Of a stretch of DNA of 64,000 bases, positions 1 to 11,217 are shown piece after piece (position 1 is the first letter of the stretch; every line of letters starts with the position of its first letter). The notes beneath the pieces were generated by a model that had not been told where the DNA came from, made no database searches, and saw only the letters and a program-made list of their open reading frames with translations. The stretch is from Channallabes apus (taxonomy: Eukaryota; Chordata; Actinopteri; Siluriformes; Clariidae), in the NCBI GenBank assembly GCA_030522415.1, contig CM060108.1, positions 53,546,452 to 53,610,451 of the forward strand. Direction: 5' to 3'. The translations under genes were made by a program, and so were the position numbers.

Positions 1-213
1 GTGGAAACGAGGCTATATTTAGTTCATGTCTATAAAAATAAAAGAGGTTTTTTGTCTGTACATTGGGTCAGAAATCACTCTTTTAATCATATCTTTATGT
101 TTCATACATCGGAGGACCAGAAACCCAGTCTCAGAAAAATATTCTCTCATTATGTCTGTCTGTCTGCCTCTCCGTCTGTCTGAAGTTTAATCTGCACCAT
201 CAGTGAATCTAAT
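1..213. other. Unassigned sequence upstream of DIS3L2 inverted-repeat arm
   Basis: AT-rich sequence containing a short GTCT-rich run near 150-180. It has an open frame of 60 codons that starts with GTG, with no recognisable motif. I see no promoter or first exon of DIS3L2 here. Because the first coding exon is preceded by a splice acceptor, the 5' UTR exon probably lies to the left of the window. Confidence 0.3.
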
Positions 214-427
214 TAACAAACACAGATATTAATTAGAAAAGATAAAGTGAATATTTTGACTGGGATTAGTTGATATTTTCACTTTGTCTGAAATAACAGC
301 GCTGAAGTGGTATAAGTGAATTTTAACACGCTGGAGTCGTTTTAAGACAAAACTTCATCTTTATCTGATCGACTTTTTCCATTTCTCATCTGTGATTCTC
401 TCTCCGATTACCGAACAGGGAGTGTAT
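214..427. repeat. Left arm of a ~215-bp inverted repeat flanking DIS3L2 exons 1-2
   Basis: This stretch is almost perfectly reverse-complementary to 2596-2822. Examples are the CCGAACAGGGAGTGTAT end at 411-427 and the AGATATTAATTAGAAAAGA segment near 223-241. The right arm carries a small extra insertion near its distal end. The arms face each other across about 2.2 kb that contains two DIS3L2 coding exons and a Tc1-like relic. Either the two arms are oppositely oriented copies of one repeat, or they are the ends of a large foldback element. Confidence 0.85.
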
Positions 428-535
428 GTCATGTGACTTGGTACTTGAATATTATAACGAGCCCTAGTCACATGACAAAGTAATTGAATATCATAATGAG
501 CTCTTGTCACATTACCAAGTACTTAAAAACTATCT
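428..535. repeat. Short imperfect tandem/inverted repeat before first coding exon
   Basis: Motifs of the type GTCACATGAC..AGTA.TTGAATATCATAA recur about every 45 bases, in two to three degenerate copies. They lie between the left inverted-repeat arm and the acceptor of the first coding exon of DIS3L2. No function is evident. Confidence 0.45.
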
Positions 536-575
536 ATCTGGATCTTCACCTCTATATTTGATGTTTTTCAGACAC

Positions 576-3500
576 ATGGATGAGACGATGGATTCGTCCT
601 GTAAACCGAGCGAAGCTGCAGACCCAAATCGAGCTCAAAACCGGGTCAGAAGTTCACAGAAAGCTGCTAGAACTCAGAGAGCTCCTCAGCAGAATGGACC
701 GTCTGAGTCAGACACGGGACACGAGAACCAGATGGGACCTGGCCCGAAGCCCGCGAGACGGCGTAAACCCCGCAGGAGCAAGCAGACCTCTGGAGGAGCG
801 GAGACGGGGACCGCTGATGAGCTCACACACACCGCTCCGAACCAGGTACAGAAGAAACACAAGCCCAAACACGTGAATGTCGATGACTCCACGCCTCTGA
901 GTGATGGAGGAGGAGAGGAGCAGAGGAAGAGGAAGAGGAATAAGAAGAGGAAGCAGCAGAAGAAGCCCACAGTGAACACGGACGATAAAGCGTGCGAGTC
1001 TGGAGCCGTGGAGACGTGCGGCACTCCACTGAAAACCACTCAAGGTAAAGGTGTAATGAGTGCAGGATATCATATAGGGGCGTAATACAGTAGTTAATGC
1101 AACATAAAGATCATAAGCGTGTGTGTAGGTGTGAACATGAGCCCGAGTCCAGCAGGACAGACCAACAGGATGGACAGGGAGAACGGTCGGAGGAACAGAT
1201 GGAGGAAGAGACGTCTGTACGAGGACTACATGTCTGTTAAAGACGTGTCTGATGGGCTGAAGAGGAGAGAGCTCATACAGGTACAGGGACACACACTCTT
1301 TATGATTCTGTAGCAGCTTCTCTAAAATAAAAGAAAACAACAACTAGATGCATTTTGTGAAAATTGATGTTTTTTTTCCTTTTAATTAAATAAAAAGGTG
1401 ACTGTTGCTCCAGTGTAAATGTTTTAAATAGTCTTACTAAAAATACTTCATTCTAATGAAATAATTTCAGGTAATGATCGCTGCCGATAACAATGACAGT
1501 GTGTTCTTTTTAGTGTCTGTGACAAAAAAAAAAGACAAAATTTAAAACTATCGTTAGTACACGTCATTGATCTTTAATGTTATCAGTGATATTATTTCAG
1601 GTTGAAGCCCACGTACAGTGGGGGAAATAAGAATTTGATCGCCTACAGATTTTCTAAGTTTGCCCACTTACAAAGAAATGAAGGGTCTTTAATTGTTATC
1701 ATAGGTTTATGGTAAAGGATTGAGACAGAATATCAACCAAAAATCCAGAAAAAGCACATGACACAAATGTTATGAATTAAGTTGCATTTCAATGAGGTAA
1801 ATAAGTATTTGATCCCTGAGCAAAACATGACTTAGTACTTGGTAGAGAAACTCTTGCTGGAAAGCACAGTTTGAAGAGACCCTTCTTGTAGTTATTTACC
1901 AGATTTGCTGACATCTTGGGATGGATTTTGATTCTTGCTTGACTGTAGGGACTGTGGTGTTCTTTGTGTAATAGTCAGCATTTTTCTTCCTCCGGAAACA
2001 GCAAGTCGAGTTGATGACAAAGAGCTCAATTTTGGTCTAAATTGACCACAGCAGTTTATCCCAATCTTTCTTTGTTCATTGCTGAACCTCAGACTGATCT
2101 GTACATGTGTCTTCTTGAGGAGGGGGCGCCTTGCTGTGCTGAAGGATTTCCATCCATGCAGGCATATTGTGTTACCAATGGTTTGTTTGGTGACTGTGAC
2201 TCCCAACTGCCTTGAGATCATCCACAAGCTCCTCCCGTGTAGTCCTGGGCGGGTCCCTCATTTTTCTTGATTATTTTTACTCCATGAGGTGAAATATTGC
2301 ATATAGGACCATTAATGGTTACTTTGTATTTCTTCCATTTGTAAATAATTGCTCCAGCAGTTGTCTCCTTCTCACCAAGCTTCTAGCTGATGGTCTTGTT
2401 CCCAACTTGATTTGACAGCTCTTTGATCTTGCCGATGGTGTCAAATACTTATTTCCCCCACTGTCCATGTCCGTGTGTGTTTCTGTACAGCAGAACTCTC
2501 TGTCTAACTTATTAATAGACAGAAATGACATTCTGTAAGGTTGAGTATCTGACGCCTTGTTTACACTAAGTTGTCCTTCTTTGGTGCTCAGACAAATACA
2601 CTCCCTGTTCGGTAATCGGAGAGAGAATCACAGATGAGAAATGGAAAAAGTAGATCAGATAAAGATGAAGTTTTGTCTTAAAACGACTCCAGCGTGTTAA
2701 AATTCACTTATACCACTTCAGCGCTGTTATTTCAGACAAAGTGAAAATATCAACTAATCCCAGTCAAAATATTCACTTTATCTTTTCTAATTAATATCTA
2801 TTGGTGCAGGTGTTTGTTTACATTGAGACAGTAGCGCATTAGTAGATTATTATACAGTAGATTATTAAATCCAGCACATAACTGTTCATAACATCACTTT
2901 TACTCCACATTTAGATTTAAACTGATGCTGCAGGTTTTGATGGTGTTATTTATTTATTAATTTATTGTTCTCAGGGTGTGTTGAGGATAAATCCAAAGCG
3001 ATACCACGAGGCGTTCGTTCCCTCTCCTGTAAGTATTGTACTCGCTCGCTGGTACTTGCTTCCTGGTTGCGGTGACGACACCATACGGCATTATCGTTTA
3101 CGTTTTGGTGTGTTCTGGTACAGGACGGGTCGGCGGACATTTTCCTAGACGGGATGGTGGCACGGAACCGAGCTCTGAATGGAGACGTGGTGGTGGTGAA
3201 GCTCCTCCCTACTGATCAGTGGAAGGTGAGGGATGTAGACGCTCCAGCGCTGGTTGTGTGTGTGTGTGTGCGTGCGTGCGTGCGCGTGTGTTAGTATTCG
3301 TACATCATTGTGTTGTGTTGCAGGTGTCGAACGGGGATGAAAGCGAACAGGCGAGTGCGGAGAAAGCGCGACAGAGTGAGACGGTGCCTGATGTTATAGT
3401 GGAGGCTCAGTATGGTGAGGAGGAGGAGGATGAAGAGCTCTGTAAGAGGATGGAGGCAACTGCTCTTCAGGATAAAGGTGTGTGTGTATGTGTGTATGTG

Positions 3501-6500
3501 TGTGCGTGAGTGAACAGATGTGGCAGGTGTTCCCATGATGCTGTTCACTGTACCAAGTGCAGTGCGAAGTCTTGAACAAAGACCCTCCCACCCCCGCCCC
3601 CCCCCGGGCACTGGCGGAGTTGATCCTGGGGCAAGCAGCATTGTGCTTCATTTCTCCCCTGTAGTGGGTGCTATTACCCCTTTGTCCTGGGACAGGAGGA
3701 CTGCGTCTCCCTGAATAGGTATTATTCGTCCTTTCCCAATGGCAATGCTCTTTATTATTCCATACAAGCAGGGAGCTGTTCTAGTCCTAGATCTGTGGTA
3801 TCCTTTCTTTACCACAAGGCTGCAGCGTTCTGGTACTTTTCACCGGGACAAGTGGCGCTACCCCCTTCCCCAGGACGAGTGGCATTCCACTCTTAATCTG
3901 GGATGGGCAGCGTTCCCCCTTTCCCCCCTTTCCGACGTTATTCACCGGATGGCCGACGTTGTCTCCTGTCTACAGGGAGGCCGTTGTTCACCCTTTCCCC
4001 AGCAATGGGACTGCTCTTTCTGTTTAGATAGAGATAGGACAGCGTAGTGAATTTATTGATGAGCACATCAACGCTCTGACTCACCTGAGCAAAGGTTTAC
4101 GTCTTTTCCATCAGGAACTGTATCGAATGTGCTGAAGGTCAGAACTGTCATTTACTAACACTACTTTATGGCTTAATGGCTGCTGCTTGTTTAGTTCATT
4201 TGGTCAGTGATGATGTAAACAGACAAAGGTCAGGTGGATTTTCTGTCCATCTCTCTCTCGCTCTCTCCCGGTCGAAACACGATTAATGCCAGTCTAGTCC
4301 ACATCCATCACAGCACACCTGATGAGAACACAGGAGGTGTGTCGGAGCAGGGTCGTCACAGATTGTTCTCCATCCCAGTGATTCTTTCATTGTTGCTGAA
4401 GGTCTTCTGATTATAATGATGAAGTGCTTCAGTTTACTCCTCATCACCATGTGAGTGTTTTAAACCCTACTATTCCTGTGTTTTTCTTTCTCTCAGCTCC
4501 GCCCACAGCAGATACACCCAGTACCTCAGGGAGAAACATTCAGCGCACAGCAAAGGTACATCATTCTCCAAACACTTGACACTAAATAAACCGTGGTGTT
4601 TAGTGTAATCATGTGGTGTGTGTGTGTGTGTTTGTTTTATTAAACAGGTGGTGTACATCATGGAGCAGAAACACTCGAGGGCAGTGTCAGGGTTTATCAA
4701 GCTCATTCCCGACAAGCCCTTCGCCTTGTTCTCGCCATCGGATCACAGAGTCCCGCGAGTAAACGTCCAGCTCTCAGACTGTCCCGCAGACTTCCCCTCG
4801 CGCCCTAATGACTATTCCAACACACTCTTCATCTGCAGGATCACACATTGGCCCCCAGACAGCCCCTTCGCCCAAGGGTATGCACACACACATTTAAAGA
4901 TTAAAACATTGGTCTATAGTTGCCACTGTGGGGATGTCCACTCGTCAGGGTGGAGGAAACGGGTAGGTAGTAAATATTATATCAGACTAAATGAAGCGAC
5001 TACTTCTGGCTCTTACAGGAGGAACCATATATGTTCCAAAGATGTAGTAGTCTCTGCAATCCCCTGTCAGACATTCCTTTGTATGATGCCCAGATCTCCT
5101 CAACTGGTTCCATTAGAGCTGTAGGAGCAGCAGCTGTTCTCCAGTTGTGCTCTCCAGGAATGTTGAGCTCCTCTCCCCATGTCAGAGAGTGTAATCCCAG
5201 CGCCACTCCTGAGCAAGATCTCAAGATCCTTACCTAAAGGGACATGAGACCATTTTTCCAAGGATAGATACATGGCCATTGTGTTTGAGGTGCAGATATT
5301 TACCATGGGCCTTATACACACACACACACACACACAAGTGTCCAGTTCAGCTAATGACAAAAGTAACCAGTAAACCAGTCCAACCTTGTTGCTGTGACCT
5401 GATAACCTGTTGAGGAGTACCCTTTGATGGTGTCCAACTCCCTACCATAAACGTTTCAACTTGATACAAAGTACTCGGGATCTAACGACGGGTCTTTCTT
5501 TGATGTTCTCCGTGCGTGGCCGTGAGTGTGTTCACGTTTTTCTGCTGTTCCGATCCTCCTCCTGTCTCTCTCTGCAGGCAGCTGATGAAGTCGTTAGGCC
5601 AGGCGGGGGTCATCGAGCCCGAGACGGAGGCCATGCTGATGGAGTACGACGTGGATTATTCAGAGTTCACGGACGAAGTGTTGGCGTGTCTGCCTCAGGG
5701 TCGACCCTGGACCATTCCACCTGAGGAGCTGAAGAGGAGGCGAGACCTCAGGTATCATGAGGTTCATAAGGAACAGATGCTGATCACGTCACTCCACGCT
5801 GTATTCATTTATTTATTGTGACTCCGCAGGAAGGAGTGCATATTTACGATCGATCCCGCCACAGCCCGAGACCTGGATGATGCCCTGTCCTGTAAACTAC
5901 TTCCTGATGGTGTGTTTGTATTTAATTCGCTAAGCAAACTAAAGTAATCATGCACAAAGGTCATTGTGTGTGTTTCTGTAAAATGTGTGTGCGCTGTTAC
6001 ATCGACCGTGTGAAAGCGAACGACGTGTTTAATGAGCGTCCCGTGTCAAACTGTGTGCAGGTAACTTCGAGGTGGGCGTGCACATAGCAGACGTGAGTTA
6101 TTTCATAGAGGAGGGGAGTGTTCTGGATTACACCGCCAGCAGGAGAGCCACCAGTGTGTACCTCATCCAGAAGGTGTGTGATGGCACGCCGTGATGGCTC
6201 ACTCATTTCTAACGAGAGTGTATACGGTGCTGTATTATTTGATTTGTGTGTGTAGGTGATTCCCATGTTGCCGCGTCTCCTGTGTGAAGAGTTGTGCAGT
6301 TTAAACCCTCAGAGTGATCGTTTAACGTTCTCCGTTATCTGGACCTTATCACCTGAGGGCAAGGTAACACACACACGCGCACACACACACTACAAATAGC
6401 ACTCACTGGAACGTGTGGAATGGTTAATGCGCTAATTTGCAATCATGTGTGTGTGTGTAGATCCTGAACGAGTGGATGGGTCGCTCGGTGATCCGCTCGT

Positions 6501-8346
6501 GTGTGAAACTGAGTTACGATCACGCTCAGAGCATGATCGATTCGCCTCTTAAAGAGTTCGGTGCCGACGAACTCCCCCAAATCTCACCCGAGCACTCGGT
6601 GCAGAGCATCCTCCAGGCCGTCCTGCACCTGCACACCATCGCCGCTCATCTGCGCGCACAACGCTTCAGGAGTGGAGCCTTACGTCTCGACCAGGTAAAC
6701 CAGCGACGCCACGGGGTCCGTCTGCTACATCCCAAACGTTAGACAGTTGGTTCATTGGGAATTGGGAACCAGAGGAGACCTGAGAAGGAAATGAAGGGAT
6801 TTTTTTAGGAAATGTTAGCAATTTGATCACTGCAGCGTGGCGTTTGGGTTAAACAATCTGAGGTTGAGATTCTAGGAGTACTGGGGTGTGGCAGCATGGA
6901 TACTTGAGGGATACAGGTAAGTAACAACACCGGAAATTCAGGAAAATTTCTGTGCTGGAATACAGGGAATGTCGGATTAGGAATTACAAGGGGTTGGCAT
7001 CATCAGGATGCTTTAATCTTTGGCAATGTGGAGTTTCTTTAATGTGAGATGGTGAATTGATGGGTATAGTAGTCAAGGAAGTTCCAAAGTTGAAGGATTT
7101 GGCGTCTATGGGATTCAGTAATGAAGGATTCGGGAATCTGAGCGATCAGGAACGAGAGGATAATGTGGACGTCTACAGTAATATATATATATATATACTA
7201 CAAGTCCCCTACATATGAACATTCGAGTTATGGAGTTTTGAAGATATGAAAATCAGCGTCTTAATTCTTTAAGGTTAGATCATATGTCCAGTGTCCATCA
7301 TTAAGTGCGTGTAGCGTGCATCCCAGGATGTCCAGAAGCGAACTTAAAATCAGAGGAGATGAAGCTGGTACTTCCAAGAAGCGCGAGCAATAATGAAGGA
7401 GACAAAAGTGTGGCAGGTGAAAAGATGGCAAACATCGCTTGTTCTTTTAACATGAATCGTTCAACCATCGCCATGATTCTAAAGAAGGACGACGATGTTA
7501 GTTTTATACTGTGTCTAGCCAAGTGTGTTGGGACCCTAGGACCTAGACAATGTCTTTTGGACTTACGAACGAGCTCTCGGATCAGAACTCGTTCGTATGT
7601 AGGGGACTTGCTGTACATGATCTGTGATGTGCGTGACGTCGCTAGTACTTGGACCTTACCAGACGTCCTTCCTGTTTTAGATGAAGCTGTCGTTTACTCT
7701 GGACTCGGGGACGGGAATGCCCCAGGGCTGCTACGTCTACCAGTACAGAGACAGCAACAAGTGAGTGTGCGCGCAGGACGGCTGTGGTGGAGATTACCTT
7801 ATTGTTATTGGTTAACGTGGCTGTATTAACCACTCCGTGTGTGTGTGTGTGTGTGTGTGTGTGAGACAGGTTGGTGGAGGAGTTCATGCTGCTGGCTAAC
7901 ATGGCCGTCGCTCACCAGATTTACCGCTCCAACCGCGAGCTGGCGCTGCTGCGTCGCCACGCCCCCCCTCAGAGCCGCATGATGGATGCACTACAGGAGC
8001 TGTGCGATCACATCGGCCTCAACATGGACATGAGCTCGGCCGGAGCGCTGCATGTGAGCTGCACTCGCTCCCTCGGACACTCCGCACTGACACATGGCGC
8101 CTTGTGCTTAACCATATTAATTATTGTTTTTATCCTTTCCAACACAGAGGAGTCTGGAGGAGGCAATCGGAGATGATGAGTACAGCGCAGCCAGGAAGGC
8201 CGTACTCACACACCTGTGCGCCCGACCCATGCAGGTGTGTATACTCACCGCTTCAGTGTGGGCGTGTCACGATCTAGATTTTACTCTACAGCGTGTCCAT
8301 TGACTTGAACTATGATGCCGGGAATTATTGGTCAAGTTTTACCTCA

Positions 8347-8403
<57 letters not shown>

Positions 8404-8789
8404 TGTGCAGATGGCAGTGTATTTCTGTACAGGCGTTCTGCAAGAAGAGAATTTGTTCCATCACTATGCTCTGAACGTACCGCTCTACACACACTTCACT
8501 TCTCCCATCCGCCGCTACGCCGACGTCATCGTCCACCGCCTGCTGGCCGCCTCACTCAGTGAGACACACACACACACACACGCACACACGCTCTCATCTG
8601 ATATTCACATATACTGTGTATGTTTTATAATCTTTTACCTTTACTTTCATTCATTTGTGACTCCTGAAGTGATTCACTTGGATTTTACTTCTTTAATTTG
8701 TAAATTAATCACTAATCGATTTGCTCACACACAAAACATTTGCTTATTTGCTTCCTCTGTGTTAGCCCACATAAAGAGCTTCATAGTAT

Positions 8790-8844
<55 letters not shown>

Positions 8845-9686
8845 AAACAGAGTGTGGACCTCGTGTGCATCTCACCCAGGATGTTGTGCAGAAGCAGGCC
8901 TCTCACTGTAATGATAAGAAGACGGCGTCCAAGAGGGTTCAGGAGATGAGCACCGAGCTGTTCTTCAGCGTCTTCGTTAGGGTAACACAGCACGATGTAC
9001 TGTTCTCTGTGTGTGTGTGTGTGTCTATCATATGGACTGTACCTCATAGCTGTTTTTTCTGTGTGTGTATAGGAGTGCGGTCCCCTGGACTCGAAGGCAA
9101 TGGTGATGGGGATGCTGGATAAATCCTTTGACGTGTTGATGCTGGACTACGGAGTTCAGAAAAGGATCTACTGCAACGTCAGTACACAAATACAAATAAA
9201 CAATATGAGAAAGGATGAGGTCGTGTTGATTTAAAACCTCCTGAGTGTCTGTCTGTGTGTGTTTCAGGCCATCGAGGGTCTTCAGTCGTTTCATTTCCGT
9301 AAAGTGGGTAAGCGTCCTGAGATGACCCTGGTGTGGACTCCTAATGAACCAGAGGATGACTCGGTTACACAGGTATGACATCATCACCCTCAGGGCTTTT
9401 TCTGAATGATGACATCACCAGTGAAGCATGGTGGCGGTAGCATCATGTTCTGAGTTTTTTGCGTGTCTCAGTCGAACAGATGAAGCAACAGGGGCACATA
9501 CTTAAACATGCACACACTCTAAAACCTGTTCAGAGTAATGTGTATTCTATTCCTACTGTAATGTGTGTGTGTGTGTGTGTGTAGGAGATGTCTCTGTTCT
9601 CCGTGGTGGACGTCCGTCTGACTGCGGGTGAAGGTCCTCTCAAATGCACCGCCGTGCTGATGAGACCCACACACACCTCGTCCTGA
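576..9686 (+). CDS. dis3l2: DIS3L2, DIS3-like 3'-5' exoribonuclease 2 (20 coding exons)
   Basis: Cytoplasmic RNase II/RNB exonuclease; the family degrades 3'-uridylated RNAs such as pre-let-7. Coding exons: 576-1044, 1129-1280, 2975-3028, 3124-3225, 3324-3477, 4497-4555, 4648-4877, 5578-5751, 5830-5909, 6061-6173, 6256-6363, 6461-6694, 7681-7760, 7870-8053, 8148-8234, 8411-8558, 8851-8981, 9073-9177, 9268-9372, 9585-9686. Every junction is GT..AG and in phase, giving 956 codons plus TGA. The order is a basic lysine/arginine-rich N-terminus (about 1-190), two cold-shock domains ([22 protein letters not shown]), the RNB domain, and a C-terminal S1 domain. The catalytic aspartates fall at about residues 473, 479, 481 and 482 ([10 protein letters not shown]), the spacing of E. 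coli RNase II. The ATG at 576 is chosen because it follows acceptor AG 570-571. The N-terminal part is longer than in the roughly 885-residue human protein. Several acceptors are preceded by GT repeats instead of a pyrimidine tract. Confidence 0.96.
1616..2463 (-). mobile_element. Tc1-like transposon relic in DIS3L2 intron 2
   Basis: The ends are inverted: CAGTGGGGGAAATAAG at the left and the complementary CTTATTTCCCCCACTG at the right. This is the terminal repeat of a common fish Tc1/mariner family. Between them the minus strand at about 1892-2230 retains transposase fragments (for example [17 protein letters not shown]), with frameshifts and stops. It is too short and decayed to be active. 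It lies in the loop between the two large inverted-repeat arms. Confidence 0.85.
2596..2822. repeat. Right arm of the inverted repeat flanking DIS3L2 exons 1-2
   Basis: Reverse complement of 214-427 over its full length, apart from about ten extra bases near 2800 and scattered differences. It ends about 150 bases before the acceptor of coding exon 3. See the left arm for the pairing. Confidence 0.85.
3655..4045. repeat. Degenerate GC-rich repeat in DIS3L2 intron 5
   Basis: Phrases built on the pattern GTTCACCCTTTCCCCAG.A.GGG recur about every 35-45 bases (for example near 3885-3935, 3950-3975, 3990-4010), with strong divergence. It lies in the intron between coding exons 5 and 6. It could be an old minisatellite or the repeat-rich tail of an unidentified element. 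The open frames across it are not coding. Confidence 0.4.
4878..5577. other. DIS3L2 intron 7, no recognised element
   Basis: Apart from an (AC)n run at about 5311-5336, nothing in this 700-base intron matches a family I know. The open frames on both strands lack motifs. Confidence 0.5.
7196..7615 (+). mobile_element. Tigger/pogo-like transposon relic in DIS3L2 intron 12
   Basis: The ends are inverted copies: CAAGTCCCCTACATA near 7201 and TATGTAGGGGACTTG near 7597-7611. Between them the plus strand keeps a piece that reads like the N-terminal helix-turn-helix of CENP-B/pogo transposases ([20 protein letters not shown] at about 7425-7484). The element is far too short for a transposase and is non-autonomous. 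An (AT)n run abuts the left end. Confidence 0.7.
8349..8409 (+). repeat. (GT)n microsatellite adjoining a DIS3L2 splice acceptor
   Basis: About 60 bases of nearly pure GT run directly into the GCAG acceptor of coding exon 16 at 8411. Similar runs sit at 7839-7862, 8791-8842 and 9562-9583, before exons 14, 17 and 20. Confidence 0.95.
9421..9460 (+). mobile_element. Tiny Tc1 transposase fragment in the last DIS3L2 intron
   Basis: The plus strand reads [10 protein letters not shown], matching the conserved GGGSIMVWG block of Tc1/mariner transposases. No ends or flanking transposase are recognisable. It is a relic. Confidence 0.5.
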
Positions 9687-10470
9687 ACACACATTTTATT
9701 TGGTTCGAGCTGTGTCAGGTTTTAACTGAACGTATTTCACATCAAAACACACATCAGTTAATTAGTTAATATGTGACGATGTATTCCACGTTAAGTGTGT
9801 GTCTGTGTGTGTATAAGACGTAACTACCGTGGTTAATCCTGTCTCCGCTTAACACACCGTTAATGACATCACTTTAACTTCTGCACATTTTTAACCCTAG
9901 AGTTTGTAACGTAACTGGAAACTCTGAAGTGTGACGTGTTCTTATGTGACCCGAGGGCACTGGATTTATGTTTGTCGTCGAGTCTTGACTACAGGTTTAT
10001 TTAATTTCTTTTACTTATGTAGTGATTTTTAATTGAAACTAACTGAATTAGACATTAGACAGAGGTGATTACCCACAATGCCACAGTGCAGTCTGTTTAC
10101 AGTAAACATCCGAAACTCCCTTCTTAAACTGACTTGCACCTTTCTTTTCTCATGAACCTCAGCTACAGCTTTTAGTTTTTAACTTTAACTCTAAAGCTGC
10201 ACATCATCCAAGTGCGTAAGATGGTTAAGTTCTCCCAGTGGGAGGAGTTTAAATATATTAATGTTTTTTCCTTTTAACACAAATTTGTGTAATGCTCATT
10301 ATCGATGCACATCATGACGTCGCCGTGCCTTTTTATTTTTTTATTTTAACTCCATGCTTCAGGGAAATGTTTTCGGTGTTAAAAAAACAACTAAATGACG
10401 AGAGTTTTAATTTGTGTTAACGATGAACTGTGCCTGAGGAGAATTAAATTATTTCCATTCAGAAAAATGT
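9687..10470 (+). other. DIS3L2 3' UTR with candidate poly(A) signal
   Basis: AT-rich non-coding sequence follows the TGA at 9684-9686. An ATTAAA hexamer at 10443-10448, followed by a TG-rich stretch, is the best cleavage signal I see. I found no other exon between the stop codon and this point. Confidence 0.55.
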
Positions 10471-10675
10471 GGCGTCTGTTTTAATTCTTTGATCTATAAT
10501 TGTACAGAAACGCAAGTTATACAGGATAGACACACACACTAGTGATAAGGTAGCTTGGGAACTAATGGGAACAATGTGTGATGACACATTCTGGCCAGTA
10601 GAGGTCAGTGCTGACTTTGATATTAGCTGCTGCTGAGTTTGGTAGATAAACAGGACTACTCACAGTATTACAGGA

Positions 10676-10800
10676 TTTACATTACAGCATTTGGCAGACA
10701 GTCTTATCCAAAACGACGTAAATTTTTTATCTCATTACACATCTGAGCTCAACATTGATGACTTGGTGATCGTTGGGTTTGAACCTGGGACCTTCCGAAC
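10676..10800 (-). mobile_element. tRNA-derived SINE fragment (minus strand)
   Basis: On the minus strand a B-box-like GGTTCAAACCC (10775-10785) is followed downstream by the tail motif GGATAAGACTGTCTGCCAAA (10691-10710). The same tail type occurs in the SINE at 11235-11410. The A-box end is missing or decayed. Confidence 0.65.
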
Positions 10801-10914
10801 AAGTCCAATACAGTTTTTCCCAGGATTACTGGATTAAGAAGCTTTTGATGATGATGATGATGAGGTAGGAAGTACATTCTTTAGGAAAATGTGAGAGTGT
10901 CTGTACGTCAGCTG

Positions 10915-11215
10915 AAACTGTAGAAGTTGGGTGATGCAACAGATCAATGACCCAAAACACTGGAGCAAGTCCACACCAGAACGGCTTCAGTAAAACAAAA
11001 TCTGTCTCTTGGAGCGGCCGAGTCAGACCCCAGATCTTAACCCAATATCGATGATATGGAATGACTTGAAGAGAGTCATACGCATGAGCTGTCCAGAGAA
11101 TTTGACAGAGCTAAAGCAGTTCTGGAAGGAAAAATGGACTAAAGTTCCATTAAGGATGGAATCCTTAAGGATGTTCAAGTCTGATCCACTGCTGCAGAAA
11201 GCACCTGGTTGAGGT
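10915..11215 (+). mobile_element. Tc1-like transposase C-terminal fragment
   Basis: The open frame at 11009-11212 contains PSQTPDLNPISMIWNDLKR, the conserved region around the third catalytic residue of Tc1/mariner transposases, although the usual PIE glutamate reads PIS here. Upstream sequence (AATGACCCAAAACAC) resembles the second catalytic block, out of frame. No terminal repeats are visible. Confidence 0.65.
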
Positions 11216-11217
11216 TC

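Noticed and set aside
686..1343. Minus-strand frames opposite the DIS3L2 first exons
   Set aside because: They are shadows of the lysine-rich coding exon; no motif or splice support.
5000..5360. Frames in DIS3L2 intron 7 as an old LINE
   Set aside because: I could not find any conserved block of reverse transcriptase or endonuclease.
8312..8911. Long frames with poly-Val/Cys or Thr/His runs
   Set aside because: They are translations of (GT)n tracts across DIS3L2 introns; the real exons use part of the region with splice sites.
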